Shown here in pieces: positions 33,637 to 45,148 of a DNA stretch of 64,000 bases. Under the pieces are notes generated by a model. The model did no database searches. It had not been told where the DNA came from and worked only from the letters and a program-made list of their open reading frames with translations. A program made the translations under genes and the position numbers. This stretch comes from Enoplolaimus lenunculus (taxonomy: Eukaryota; Nematoda; Enoplea; Enoplida; Thoracostomopsidae). Location of the stretch: assembly GCA_030248215.1 (NCBI GenBank), contig JASANG010003638.1, positions 1 through 64,000 on the forward strand, in the 5' to 3' direction. The first letter of the stretch is position 1; each line of letters opens with the position of its first letter.

Positions 33637-34106
33637 CCCTCGACATTTAGGTTGGCACAAACTAATCAAACCATAGTTAATAATCTATAAATTAAAGACA
33701 TGAACGATCTTATTAGCAAAAATAAAATTCGCCCGAACAATTGATTTCGTATTAAACGTACAGGCAGGAAACACATTCAGCAGTCCAATTTGAGAAATGA
33801 AATCCAAAATGCTAAAAAATTTTAATGTAGTCGTTTTTATAAAAATTTAAAATACCTGAAGACGTGTCATGCTTTCAAATGCACCAAAACGAACTTCCCA
33901 GAACAGGTTGCTGTGCTTACACCGTCCCTACTTTAAACGTTCGCGTAACAGCCTATTATTCCCTTCAAATAATTTTAATAACAATAATACCTACTACGCT
34001 CATTTTTCGCACAATTCTTTGTTTAATAAATATCAGAAAAGCAAAACAAAAACATAAATGTTTAATGTAACAAACGTATCCAATACGCGCTGAACAAACG
34101 TTTTCT

Positions 34107-34686
34107 GGTCAGTCAAGGTAGGAACCGGGACATCAGACCTTTCTACCAAGCAGCTGGAAAAGCGGGCTAGAGCGGGGATCGAACTCTCAGCGTATGGATC
34201 CTTAAGCGAATACTCTACCACTGCGCCACGTAGCCCGCCTCTCCAACTGCATGCTTCGTCGACTATATGTGTCGACCGTACACCACCATGTGCATTGCAT
34301 TTACTGCATATGCACCAGGACAAGCATGTCTCACATGCTTACATGCCCTTTTTTCAACAAGGTCGTCCCTTGACCGTCCATCCTATTTTTGACTGGATAC
34401 CGTGTTCATAGCGCGGCAGTTTGCCATTGCGCTCACGGCGTGGCCCCCATGTCAGTCAAGGTAGGAACCGGGACATCAGACCTTTCTACCAAGCAGCTGG
34501 AAAAGCGGGCTAGAGCGGGGATCGAACTCTCAGCGTATGGATCCTTAAGCGAATACTCTACCACTGCGCCACGTAGCCCGCCTCTCCAACTGCATGCTTC
34601 GTCGACTATATGTGTCGACCGTACCCCACCATGTGCATTGCATTTACTGCATATGCACCAGGACAAGCATGTCTCACATGCTTACA
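34107..34686 (-). repeat. Two nearly identical copies of a tRNA-derived repeat
   Basis: 34107-34343 and 34451-34686 are almost identical. On the minus strand each contains a tRNA-like head (34236-34164 and about 34579-34507) with matching stem ends GGGCTA/TAGCCC, box A TGGCGCAGTGG and box B GTTCGATCC. The anticodon arm does not fold normally, so a SINE is more likely than a tRNA gene. Confidence 0.7.
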
Positions 34687-34749
34687 ATAGGTACATGTTT
34701 ACCACCACAGCTAAACGCAATGCCCTCTTTTCCAAGCAATGTCGCTAAT

Positions 34750-35422
34750 GCGGCGTTCACGTTATAACTGGGGCAGCTTGGAACACGTTTTGTCCAAGTT
34801 GATTCGACGTCAACATAAAATTTTGTGATCCGAATAGCGGTTATGTAGACAAAATGTGAATGTCATATGACATTGGCTTAAAAATCACTGATGTCAAGCG
34901 ATCATCGTATACAAATAACCATTTGTCATCTGATACTGCGGGACATTTATGCGAATATCATGATATTCCAAAATTCTACTAAATATCATATATTTATACA
35001 GGACAATGGAATTTGTGCACGCTAAATAAAACAGTAAAAAGTCGGATAATGCAGCATTAAATGATTTCGCAAGTTGAATTAGATTCTACCGTTCTGTTTC
35101 TCGCTAAGTTTTTCCAAAAATATATGCCTAAGTGCAAATATTTCAAATTTGAAATTTTAGTATCATATGACATTCTACAGTACAATCAAGCTAGTTTACC
35201 ACAACTTTGCAGACATTTTCAAACATATCATATGATACTCGCAGACAATATTTGGAATATCATATGATATTGCAGTACAAACAGTAGATGTCACATCAGG
35301 ATAGCAGACAATTCAAATTTTTTGAATCTCATAGCGGATAAACGGTCAGACAAAATGTTACCAGCTATAGTCATAGGGACAAAACGTGTTCCAGGCTGCC
35401 CCAGTTATAACGTGAACCCCGC
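34750..35422. mobile_element. TIR element with tatcatatgata motifs, copy 1
   Basis: Inverted ends gcggcgttcacgttataact and agttataacgtgaaccccgc, extending to ggaacacgttttgtcc/ggacaaaacgtgttcc. The centre has several catatgat palindromes. No coding potential. Confidence 0.85.
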
Positions 35423-35620
35423 ACAAGGCATCGTGTCACAAACCGCTAGTTTGTACCTTTTTCGTGTTTCAAACAGCATATTTCAAAATAGTATTTGTAA
35501 GCGGAGAAACTCTAAAACGCATCGCTTGTAGCGTCTGGCAAAAGGATATGTTAGCATTAATATTATAACTTTTTCTTTTTGACACGATTCCTAAACCTAA
35601 TATATTGAAAATATATAATT

Positions 35621-38600
35621 CTAGAGAGATAACAATTGTTGATGCAACGTTAACTGCGTCTTCGCCAAGTGCGCCAAATACACAAACATTAAATAATCCT
35701 GAAACAAAATCATAAACAAACTGGTGATTTTTGATCATTCTCCCTTAAGTGTACACATGTGGCAGCGAACATAAAACTATTATTCATGCTAGATAACGCC
35801 AAAAATTTTCACAACATATTAGCAAATTCATCGCAGCTTGCCAACACTCTTCTAGTTTTGGACATAAGAGCTTAACCAAAATAGTTGACATTAACGTTCA
35901 CACAATAAAAGAACGTCGGACGTGGGCATACAGAATCGTTAATAATCGCTAAATTAGAACAAAAATCACTCACCTTCATGCTGCTGGCCAACATTTTTTC
36001 AAATTTCTCTGGTTGCACTTGATTGACGTTCGAGATTAATTCCATTAATTTTCGTCCAACTGCGGGATCCGCTGTTCGGCGGCCAGCCTAAAATAAAAAA
36101 ACGACAATCGTGCAATAATCTGCATCATAATTTTTAGGTTCCGAGTTTCTAGTTTCTCAAATTATCTATCTCAACAATTTAATCATTATTAACGCCTCAA
36201 CATGGACCGACAGTAATTGTTACTGAATGTTTGAATATACAAAACAACGCTACTAGAAAATCTCAGAAAACAAACTAACCAAAACATCGTCGATATAGTT
36301 TCTAATTTTTTCAATCCAACCCAACATATCTTTTGTAATACGATTGATTTGTTCGACACTTGAACAAAGTTCCACAACACGGTTTTGAGACTGTGTGCCG
36401 CCAAATATGCAGTCAACTAAAAATAGCAAAGCTAAATACCTGTGAACGTATCTGGACATTAAACTTCAATAGATAGAGTTGAATAATATGTGACTTCTCA
36501 TGGTCCCAGGATTTTGTCGAAGGAGACAAACTTTTTCAGATGCTCCTGCCCTGGGAACCGGCCCTGCTTTACAATTTACTTAACTGTATTTTACGGAAAA
36601 CACAAAAACAGACACTTACCTCCAACTTGCTCTGTGTCATACGATACCATATCAACGTCAATTGGCATAAAGATTGTACATTGTTCTGATTTTGCTTTTG
36701 GAATGCCGGCATGCATTCTAAACAAATTATAGTACGCAAACATAATGCAAACAAACATTCAAAATCTGGAAAACAGTTAAATGACAAATTAGTTTAATTA
36801 TTAACGGTGAATAATGTTTCTTTGAACAGGAGTATGCAACTCACCGAAAACGTGTGAAACAAGAGTAAGCAACTCACCGAAAACGTGTGGTACAAAAGAC
36901 ACCAGTACGCGTAGTTTTTTGGTTTCACCTCATTACTTTTTTGGGTCGATGTGATATGTAATATACAATGTAAATAAGAAGTTCCGTTGTTTCAACAATA
37001 TAAAGGTAGCATAAACTCATATTAGTAATCCGCTTTAGGGAAAGCTATATATGTGCTTTCACTGCTATAGCGAAATTAACCAGTGTCGACTTTTGCAAGA
37101 TACAAGCCGTTCCCTTTATACTATGGCGATTCTAGCAAAGCCTGCAAAAGCTATGTGAATGGCGAATAAGCAAACGAAACAATAAAATCAATACCTCACA
37201 AACGCCTTCATACCCATTCGACCATTTTTAAGTGAGCTATCCACCGTTAGCAAAACAATCGGCATATGATCGCGAGTTTGCACACAAGACGTTACAAACT
37301 GCTGATAATAATCGTGGTAATGCGTGCTCATCTCTTTTACTTCGTGATGTGTTGAAAACCTGAGAAACGTTTAACACAAATATTAATATGTCATTAATTA
37401 GTGAACCAGAAGCAGTTCTATACTTTGAGAATATTGAAAAGAGTATAATGACCGCCAAATGAATAAAATAATACGCACTGGAAACACCTTTGCCTTGTGC
37501 GTGCTTTTGTACACTACTAAAAATACGAATAGCAGACTGAAAAAGTAAAGTGTTGATTGCAATAAAACGTAATATTCCAGGCTTATTCACTAAGTTACCT
37601 TGCTTAATCTTGTAAAAGTATATAAGCATTTGTCTGTAAAAAGCTATAAATAACAGGCTAATGGCACCGCCATGCTTGTAATACAAATTTTATTCTGTTG
37701 GGAAAAAATAAAATATATTCAAAGATTAAAAACATACCAACCAACAGGTAACTCTAAAGGATTTGATTTTTTGAACAATTCATACATTTCTTTGTTGTAT
37801 CCAATCCTCAGTTTTGGCTGTAATAAAAATTTTTGAGTTCACATTCAGAACAAATATAGTCGAAAGGCAGTGTCAGTCATAAAAATCATACTTTTTAACA
37901 AACAGCGAAAAAAGCTTTAGCAGGATGGATTCGAACACAAGACCTTTTAACTCCACAGCGAAGTGGTCGCTTTAACCAAGTAACTGCTAAAATTAGTCTA
38001 TAACTTTGCGCTTACGTGCAAAATGTATAGTACTGAGCGTAGTTTTACATATTTGAAGGCAAGCGATAAAATGTTTTATCACAGCGAGATGAGAAAAACT
38101 GACTTTGGCATGGGATAACGACAACACGGTTTTCATATATAGGCAAGACATGTTAAACCAGGTCCGTAAATTCCTTAGTAGTAGCTAACCTCATCAGTGT
38201 CTTCTGAATGCGGCACAGCGTAACAGTTGGTTACTTCTACGACTCCTTTCTCAAAAGTACCTGAGAAAAAAACGTGTACTTGAGATGACGCTGAGCTCGT
38301 AGCTAAGCCGCAAGACACAGATTGTTCCAATATAAGAAAGAATCAAACCTTATATCCTTTAAAATAAACATTGAATTTTCAATTGTCGCCTAATATGCGA
38401 GCGAGATATTGCTAGACGGAACTCTAAATTTAACTCTTGATTGCGCTAGAGCATAAAAAAATTAAATTACTACGAAATTTAGCAACCATACAAATCATTG
38501 CGCTAACCTAAAAACAAACAGTCACACCGTCATGCTGGCACTTCAAACTTTAGAAGCAGCTGATCTTTTGTGCTGTCAGTATGCTAAGTAAGAACATTGT

Positions 38601-38729
38601 AGTGCAAAACTTACCAAGCAAAGTACCAATAACTTTAGATTCTTGACGGGCGTCTGAACGTCGTTCATGAGCATCAATCATAGTCAGCAAAACAACTGGA
38701 TGAACACGGCATGTGATTAACGATGCCAT
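35621..38729 (-). CDS. EIF3F: Eukaryotic translation initiation factor 3 subunit F
   Basis: eIF3f is an MPN-domain subunit of eIF3, the scaffold that loads the 43S complex onto mRNA in the cytosol. Exons 5' to 3': 38729-38615, 38260-38190, 37817-37738, 37359-37195, 36717-36620, 36416-36280, 36087-35974, 35698-35621. All are GT-AG with continuous phase; total 858 nt, 285 residues. The MPN core begins at residue 2 (RVHPVVLLTMIDAHERR, KVIGTLLG) and continues with VEVTNCYAVPHSEDTDE, YELFKKSNPLELPVGWY, LTVDSSLKNGRMGMKAFV and SYDTEQVGVD. The C-terminal helices carry QNRVVELCSSVEQI, AVGRKLMELI and YLMFVYLAHLAKTQLTLH. No complete JAMM metal site is seen, as expected for this subunit. It lacks the Ala/Pro-rich N-terminal extension of the mammalian protein. 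Introns are short (229-571 nt); one carries a tRNA-like relic. EIF3H and PSMD7 were considered, but the VEVTNC and C-terminal matches are specific to eIF3f. Confidence 0.93.
37916..37991 (-). repeat. tRNA-like relic in an EIF3F intron
   Basis: Acceptor-like ends TTTAGCAG and CTGCTAAA pair perfectly, box B GTTCGAATCC is intact, and box A is only approximate (TTACTTGGTTAAAG). The anticodon arm is irregular; likely pseudogene or SINE head. Confidence 0.45.
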
Positions 38730-39095
38730 TCTTTCTATACAAATGTAAAACAGTACCGTCTACACGCTTCAATGAAAGGGTGCAAAAACGCAAAAACAAT
38801 GCACGGTATTCATGTCAGATTCAAAATATTCAACCACGGCCCAGAGCAGCAATTAGAATGTAGTTTTAGAACGTAACTTATGTAATGGAAACTGCACTTT
38901 CACACAATCATAAAAAACTTCAAAAACGACAAGTTACTTCAAAACTCACTAGCCACGTAATAGTTAACTTAGAAAATTTGAACCTTCGTTTGTCGCTGCA
39001 ATTTAACATATTTTGTATTTCCTCTCAGATTCTAAAATCCCAAAAGTAAAACTAAAATCCTTCATGTTGAAAAAACCGATTACTTACACTTTCGA

Positions 39096-39241
39096 TTACG
39101 CATAAGCTGCACACTGTTGTTTATACAGATGCATTTCGCACAATTTAGTCCAATCTCCCGGTGGCAATGCCTCTAAATAGTAAGCTTTGAGCTGAAATAG
39201 CGCACTGGCTAATTTACGTTTGGTGTAGTGGTGACTCTGCG
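39096..39241 (-). CDS. Last exon of an unidentified minus-strand gene
   Basis: An open segment of 48 codons follows a usable acceptor and ends in TAA at 39096-39098, 367 bp upstream of the EIF3F start codon and on the same strand. It reads QSHHYTKRKLASALFQ then LKAYYLEALPPGDWTKLC then EMHLYKQQCAAYA, with helix-like spacing of hydrophobic residues and a higher GC than its surroundings. A shorter version starting at LKAYY after a ctatttcag acceptor is also possible. The + strand over the same bases has stops. I do not recognise the family and found no convincing upstream exon in the next 2 kb, where transposon relics dominate. It could be the tail of a gene lying further right or an orphan remnant. 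Confidence 0.5.
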
Positions 39242-39827
39242 CTAATCTATCCCGTACACGTGAAAAACATCATGATTTTCGCCAGTCCAACAGTAACCAT
39301 CACAAGTTTAAAAAAGACTAAAATGGGCGGTACTACCATTTTAATTTTTTAAAATATAGTAAAAAAAATTTTTACTGATTTACTCTTTTGCTCAAGAAAA
39401 TGTTTCTCGCTAGCTGTGGTTGCCGGAGAGCTGACTGGTATTAACTATTAAGAACAACCGCCCACTACCGACCATTTTGTGGATTTAATTTATTTAGATT
39501 TATTAAAGAATAAATTGTAAAAGCAAAATTTTTGACAACACTAACAGATAAGTGCTACAATCTACAAATTAAACGTTATTTTACCTAAAAAATTTCCGCT
39601 TCAGCCCGATATAATCTTAAGCTCTGGCAAATTTTGTTAGCCTCCGGCTGCGGCGAATGGATCCGGTAATTTTCCACTACGGAGAGTATTACTTTCAGCA
39701 GTGAGATTGCGCAATGGCTAAATTTATAGCTACTGTTGCATTATGTATTTGTTCTAACGTAAATAAATCATTTAAACGCTGTAAACCGCGATCAATTAAT
39801 GAACAATCAAAATTTTCCACATATATT

Positions 39828-40034
39828 GGCCCATGTAAACATACCATGAGCAAAACGTTTTTCTGCTGGCTGATGTAGAAAAAGCTTAAGGTTTTGAATA
39901 TTTTTTGTTTAAACTTAGGCTTTAAGCTTAATAGGCTGTAAGCTCACTTTTATGCTTAGACTTTAGGCTTAGTCAAAAGGCTTAAGCTTAAAAATATCTT
40001 TATACTACTATTACGGCACTGTTCTATTCATTGG
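39828..40034. mobile_element. MITE family B copy
   Basis: Starts ggcccatgtaaacataccatg and ends gcactgttctattcattggc, with aggctta hexamers inside; diverged. Confidence 0.65.
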
Positions 40035-40676
40035 CTATGATGCTCATTGGCTCGCAGAGGTGCACATCGCTGCGCAATGTCTCGAAATTAAGCATATGCC
40101 TTCTGGGTATATTAACACCCGGTGACTTGAATGAAATGTTTTTTCGAACGGTCAAATACATAAGTTATACAGTACACGTTGAAGTGGTCATTGTGACCAC
40201 AGCAAGAGTAAAGCGAGTTGTTCATCACACATATTGTGTTTTTTAACCACTCAAAGCAATACATCGTTGAAAATTTGCTTAAAAACCTATCTGATGGACC
40301 CTTTTATTATGTAAGATATGTTACGCTTTGTTAATATTTGAAATATGTTAATATATTGAAAAATGTGTAAAAAAATTTAAGAAGTTCTTCATTACCTCAT
40401 CATTGTGTTGTCATTTAAATTGTATGTTTAACATTTGAAGTCCATCATTGCTTGACCGGTTGCTTTGTACATTAAAATATATACAAAATATTGTGTTTTT
40501 CAATTTTTAAATGTTTTGTTGTTATGTTTTTAAATTTAACCGATGTCTGTCTATTAACTCAGTGTCCGACAAGTATTGAAATCGAACCATATTTTGCTTC
40601 AAAAACTTGCAGGAGTTTGCAACGAACATTTTTCCCTATTAAAGGACAACGCACGAAATAAATTTTCTTGTATTTA

Positions 40677-41793
40677 AGAAATATTGTCTGAAATTTAAAA
40701 CAATTATGTCTTGATATGGGCTCCAGACATATATGTCTTAAACTCCAAACTTATATAATTTCTTAAAATTTTCAGAAATATGGGTCTGAATATTTTCATA
40801 CTTAAAAGTCGGAAATTTTCCAGAGAACACTCATAAATTGGGGGCTAAAGCTCAACCAAATACCCTAATGTTACAACTTAAGATGCGTGCAAGATACAAA
40901 AATTAGGTCGGGGGGAGCCTAGCTCAACCCGAAATATGTATGGAATTCGATTATTTATACACAAGTTTTGGATTATACGTAAACGAAGCAACTTTTTACA
41001 TACTTACATAAAAATCAGAAAATTAGTCTTGAATATAAAGCCAACTATTTCTTAAAACGAAGAAATTTACCTATGTCTCATAAATAGACATTTATGTTTT
41101 AACCATTTCAGACACAAATGTCTGATTTGTTTAAGACTATTAATGTCTAAAATACAAGATATTTATGTCTCGAAAATTTACGAAAGTACACACAAAATAG
41201 ATTGTCTTGAAATTTCAAGACTCCTACTATCTTAAATGTTCAAGACATGAACGTCTTGTATTTCAGACATTAATGGCTTTAAACAGCTCAGGAATTCGTT
41301 TCTTTAATGGATAAAACATAAATGTCTTGTATTTAAAAAATTGGTATTGCCAATTTATAAGACACAAGTTTCTTTGATTCAAGAAATAGTTGTCTTATTC
41401 AAAAATTAATTTTCTGATTTTATATATGTAAAAAAAGTTGCTCCTTTATATATTCTTAAAAGGGTATATAAATAATCGAATTTCAAAAATATTTCGGTTT
41501 AAGCTCAGGCTCCCCCCAACCCACGTTTACGTCTTGGACGTATGTTAGGTTGTGAAATTAGGGTATTGGGTTGAGCTTTCTGCGTTTTATGTCAAACATA
41601 TTTGTCTTATATTTCAGATATATTTGCGTAATATTTCAAAAAATTTTTTCTTAATCGTTCATAAAACAAAGTCTTAAGACATTAAAGTGTGAAATATTTT
41701 AGACCAATGTTTCTAAAAAATTTGAATTCAAGACATATATGTGTAGAGAGTGTATCAAGACGTAATTGTTTTAAATTTCAGACAATATTTCAT
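40677..41793. mobile_element. 1.1-kb foldback element
   Basis: Ends aagaaatattgtctgaaatt and aatttcagacaatatttcat are inverted copies and the inverted match continues inward, with agcctagctcaaccc mirrored by gggttgagctttc and repeated gacat.atgtct palindromes. Arms of about 400 bp; no reading frame. Confidence 0.85.
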
Positions 41794-42266
41794 GAATACC
41801 ACACAATTTATTTTGTGTGTATAGCAACTATGACCAGTTAACAATCTGTGTCTGCAAACAAGTTTCAAAATTGACGTTGAAAATTCACAACCAGCTCCGG
41901 TTCCGGGAAACTTTGTCGACCTGTGATTTTCCCCCGACATTTAAACAACCGGTTATACTCTGTCAAGTACACTTATATGAGTTTTACCAAAATTATGCCG
42001 CAAAATCACTTAAAATCAGTTTTAAAATTCTAAATTTCCCACGGTCACATCGTATCAGAAATTACTCTCAAATGTCATGAAATGAAAAAAAAACTGTCTT
42101 CTTGATTGTATACGGAAATATATTTTATTTCATTTTGCAAACACAAACGACACTTTTAACAGACAAAGTCTCTTGTTCGATATATTGGTAATTTAATAGC
42201 AACTTTTTCAAGTTTGGATTTGGCTTTGCTGAGGCTGATGCTAAAAAGCCTTGCGCATTTTCACCA

Positions 42267-42407
42267 TCCAGGTTATACCTCGTTCGCCAATGTCAAAAAA
42301 TATCCGACCATTTTAATTACCAGCTAATTTACTGTAATTTAATTGCTACTTTCCAATATTTAACATGAACATTTTTTGATAGTAGCGTGCACAGTATAAC
42401 CTGGATA
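42267..42407. repeat. Small inverted-repeat element
   Basis: catccaggttatac and gtataacctggata lie about 125 bp apart in inverted orientation. Confidence 0.5.
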
Positions 42408-44839
42408 GTGCATTAACCCTTTTCCGCACAGAATTTACTGCAAGCACCATAGTGCAAACTGTATACTCGAAATAAAATGCAAAGTGCAAAATGTGTAACA
42501 GTTGTATATATTTGCAGTACAATTTTTCTAGAAGATGCTGGGACTTCTGTCGAGAAAGTAAATGTATTTTAACTTAATTATTAACATTTAACGTTGATAT
42601 ATATTAAATTTATATATACTTAATTTTCGAAGAAACATTTCAAAAATTCTGTTTCCAACCAACCGATCCTACTGACCATTACACATTTTAGAATAGGTTT
42701 CTAAACCAGAGCTGTGACCATTTTGCAAATATCGAAATGTGCGTTAAATAGTAACAGTAAATATCAAATGCGAAAAATGTGCTAAATTTTAACGATTTCC
42801 ATTTACCGATTTGAAAATGACAATACCTATAGGTTATATATATTTTGAAAATACAACATAGAATGTTTTAATACCAAACATACCTTTGAACCGCTGAGTA
42901 TATTTTAACGTATTAATCAAGCACTTTTGTATTCCCATCAAAGGTTTTCAATATGTATAATTTATTTCAAAAATTTCAGCTCTTACAATTTTGCTTGTTG
43001 CGTTTCTTATAACACGTTTTTTTGAAAATTGCTGTTCAAATAATTTTTGGTTATTTTCCTACAAAAAAGATCGTTTGGCAACATTGAAAATAGAAAGAAT
43101 TTTTGTGCAAATGTTGATTATATCCATTTTTAGAAGCGTGGCTGATTATTATACAAAATCCGTTTCAAATATATATTATTGTGGTACTCTTGAAATCCAG
43201 CAACTTTAATTTCAGTTGTTAACATTTTCGTTTCAAGTTAGAAAGTTTTTTACGCAAAATTTATCTCGCGTTCGACTACAGCTTTTAAAATAGTACATTT
43301 TTCCATAATTTCCGAATTATATTAAATTAAATTTTAGGATAAAGCTTTATTTTCAATAACTAATTATAGTGCGAATATACACTGGAGCAACCATCGTATT
43401 TTTATCCAGTCAAGTTTTGGGTATTTTTCGGAAATTTGTACCAATTTTACTTAAATTTGCTATTTTCATATCTTCTCACTAATTTCACTATTGTCAGTCA
43501 AAGACACTGAATTACATGTTTGTGTGTTTTTTGTCTTTTTGATATTCTTTTGAATGAAATTGAATTTGAAAAAACGATAGAAAATTGGTTGATTTTGGTT
43601 TTTGAGACTGAAGTAAAAGTTAAAACATTTTTTTACTCAAATTTTACATATATACATATCAATAGGCATTTGCATGTTTGTATGTATATAAAGTATATAT
43701 ACGAGTAAAATAAACAAATATACATACAAACAACATTTTCAAAATTGAATTGAAGTTAAAAAAATCGACGGTCGACGAAATTGTTTCGCTTTTCGACGCT
43801 TCTGCAAAACTGCGTAATTCATGCAATTCAAAGTTTGCAACATTTTTTGTTGTCAATTGCTGTTGTTGAAATGTAAATTATTTTTCAATGTTTGTGTCTT
43901 CGACAGCGACAATTCATGAGAGTCATTTCGCGTTTAGTTGTAGATTCAAAATGGGGGCCTCAGTCAGGGTTGTGCCTCGCGTCTCGCCCACAGAGTTGAA
44001 GACCCCAAGTTTGTCGCGAAATTTAATTTTAGATTGCGTTTGGGTTCTCGTTCGCTTCGCTCACAAGTTTTGTTCAATGAATCCATGGCGCAGATTCCCC
44101 ATGGAAAATGTTCAAATTCATCAGTCAGTGTTTGCGCTCCGTTTTCATTGCTGTCCAGAGTTTACCTGCCGAAAATTATAACAGTGAAAAAATGTTAAAA
44201 TTTTTCAAATTTTTACATTTTTCAGCAACTCCAATCAAAAACTTATATTTGTTGCGTATGTTTGTCCATCAGATTCGCGTTTTTTAAAGGAGTTAATGTT
44301 GTTTTATTCTGCACCACGGCCAATGAGTAGCGGTGATAAAAGCGTGAGAAGATTAAGATTAATTCTAAAATAATGAACAAAAAATTGACAAAATAAAGTT
44401 TAAATTTAGCAAACGACGTCATGTTGGCTGAGTCAAAATTTATTTATTTATGTTTTTAGTTGTTTTATGCTGTTTGTTTATAAAATTGTTGTTTTTTGAA
44501 ACAATTTTTACTTTTTTTTACTGATTAATCTCGTTTCCGCTGTATTATTGGACTCAGGCGATTTTCAAGTCATTCTCAGCGTAGCGTAGACCTTAAACGG
44601 TGGTTGACTTTTAAACTTAAAGACGCTTTTTGAACTTTCAATTTTGTTATGTTTTTATTAAATTTACTAGAAAAATGTACACCTTCGGGGCCCTTTTAAG
44701 TCAGAGTTAAACAGGCGATTGTTGCCTTGCGGGTGTTAAATTGGTGATTGAATAGCTTTGGCGTAGCCCTTAGGTGTTACCTTATCAACCAATTAGAAAC
44801 GTTTCATTTGACAAGTTCGCAGCAGTGTAATCTAAACCC
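42408..44839. other. No supported gene
   Basis: Very AT-rich. Moderately long frames on both strands (minus 43659-43856, plus 43888-44181) lack credible acceptors. A gcgtttgggttctcgttcgc segment at about 44036 recurs at 46690 and, inverted, near 55195-55235, which marks a dispersed repeat. Confidence 0.5.
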
Positions 44840-45050
44840 GTATTCTCAAATGTGTGTAGCACCTATCGCCAGTTGGTGATAGGTCCTGCAACTTTGGAAC
44901 CAGCGCTTGGTGAGGGTCGAAAATCAGCACACTGTTCGCTTTTTATTTGCCCTACTTCTGCACAAATTTTTAAATCTGCAATTTTATGTGTTCGTCAGTT
45001 TGAAAACCTATCGCTAACTGATGATTGGTGCTATACGCATTTGAGAATAT
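44840..45050. mobile_element. MITE family D copy
   Basis: Inverted ends tattctcaaatgtgtgtagc and gctatacgcatttgagaata, with mirrored acctatcgcca. Second full copy at 58736-58932; partial ones near 20380, 49690 and 60350. Confidence 0.8.
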
Positions 45051-45074
45051 GGGTCCTTGAACGTGAAAATTCTA

Positions 45075-45148
45075 TAATAATATTGATAATAATAATAATA
45101 ACAGTAATAATAATAATAATAATAATAATCATGATGATGATGATGATA
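45075..45148. repeat. (AAT)n and (GAT)n microsatellites
   Basis: Runs of ataata and aataat followed by gatgat. Confidence 0.9.

Larger units (their letters stand above)
33637..35620. other. Intergenic region between EIF3F and TAF5
   Basis: About 2 kb holding a duplicated tRNA-derived repeat (34107-34686) and a TIR element (34750-35422). No exon seen. The TAF5 promoter must lie at its left edge. Confidence 0.7.
39242..41816. other. Gene-poor stretch
   Basis: Holds a family B MITE (39828-40034) and the 1.1-kb foldback (40677-41793). A 45-codon minus-strand frame at about 40035-40170 lacks splice support and runs into the MITE end. Confidence 0.55.

Noticed and set aside
34164-34579. Possible functional tRNA genes
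   Set aside because: Acceptor ends pair, but the D and anticodon arms are irregular; the duplicated flanks indicate a SINE-like repeat.
37237-37686. 149-codon minus frame
   Set aside because: Intron read-through joined to an off-frame reading of an EIF3F exon.
42125-42272. Minus-strand frame DGENAQGFLASASAKPN ... ending just before AATAAA
   Set aside because: Starts in a small inverted repeat, has no convincing acceptor, and its bases partly resemble MITE interior sequence.
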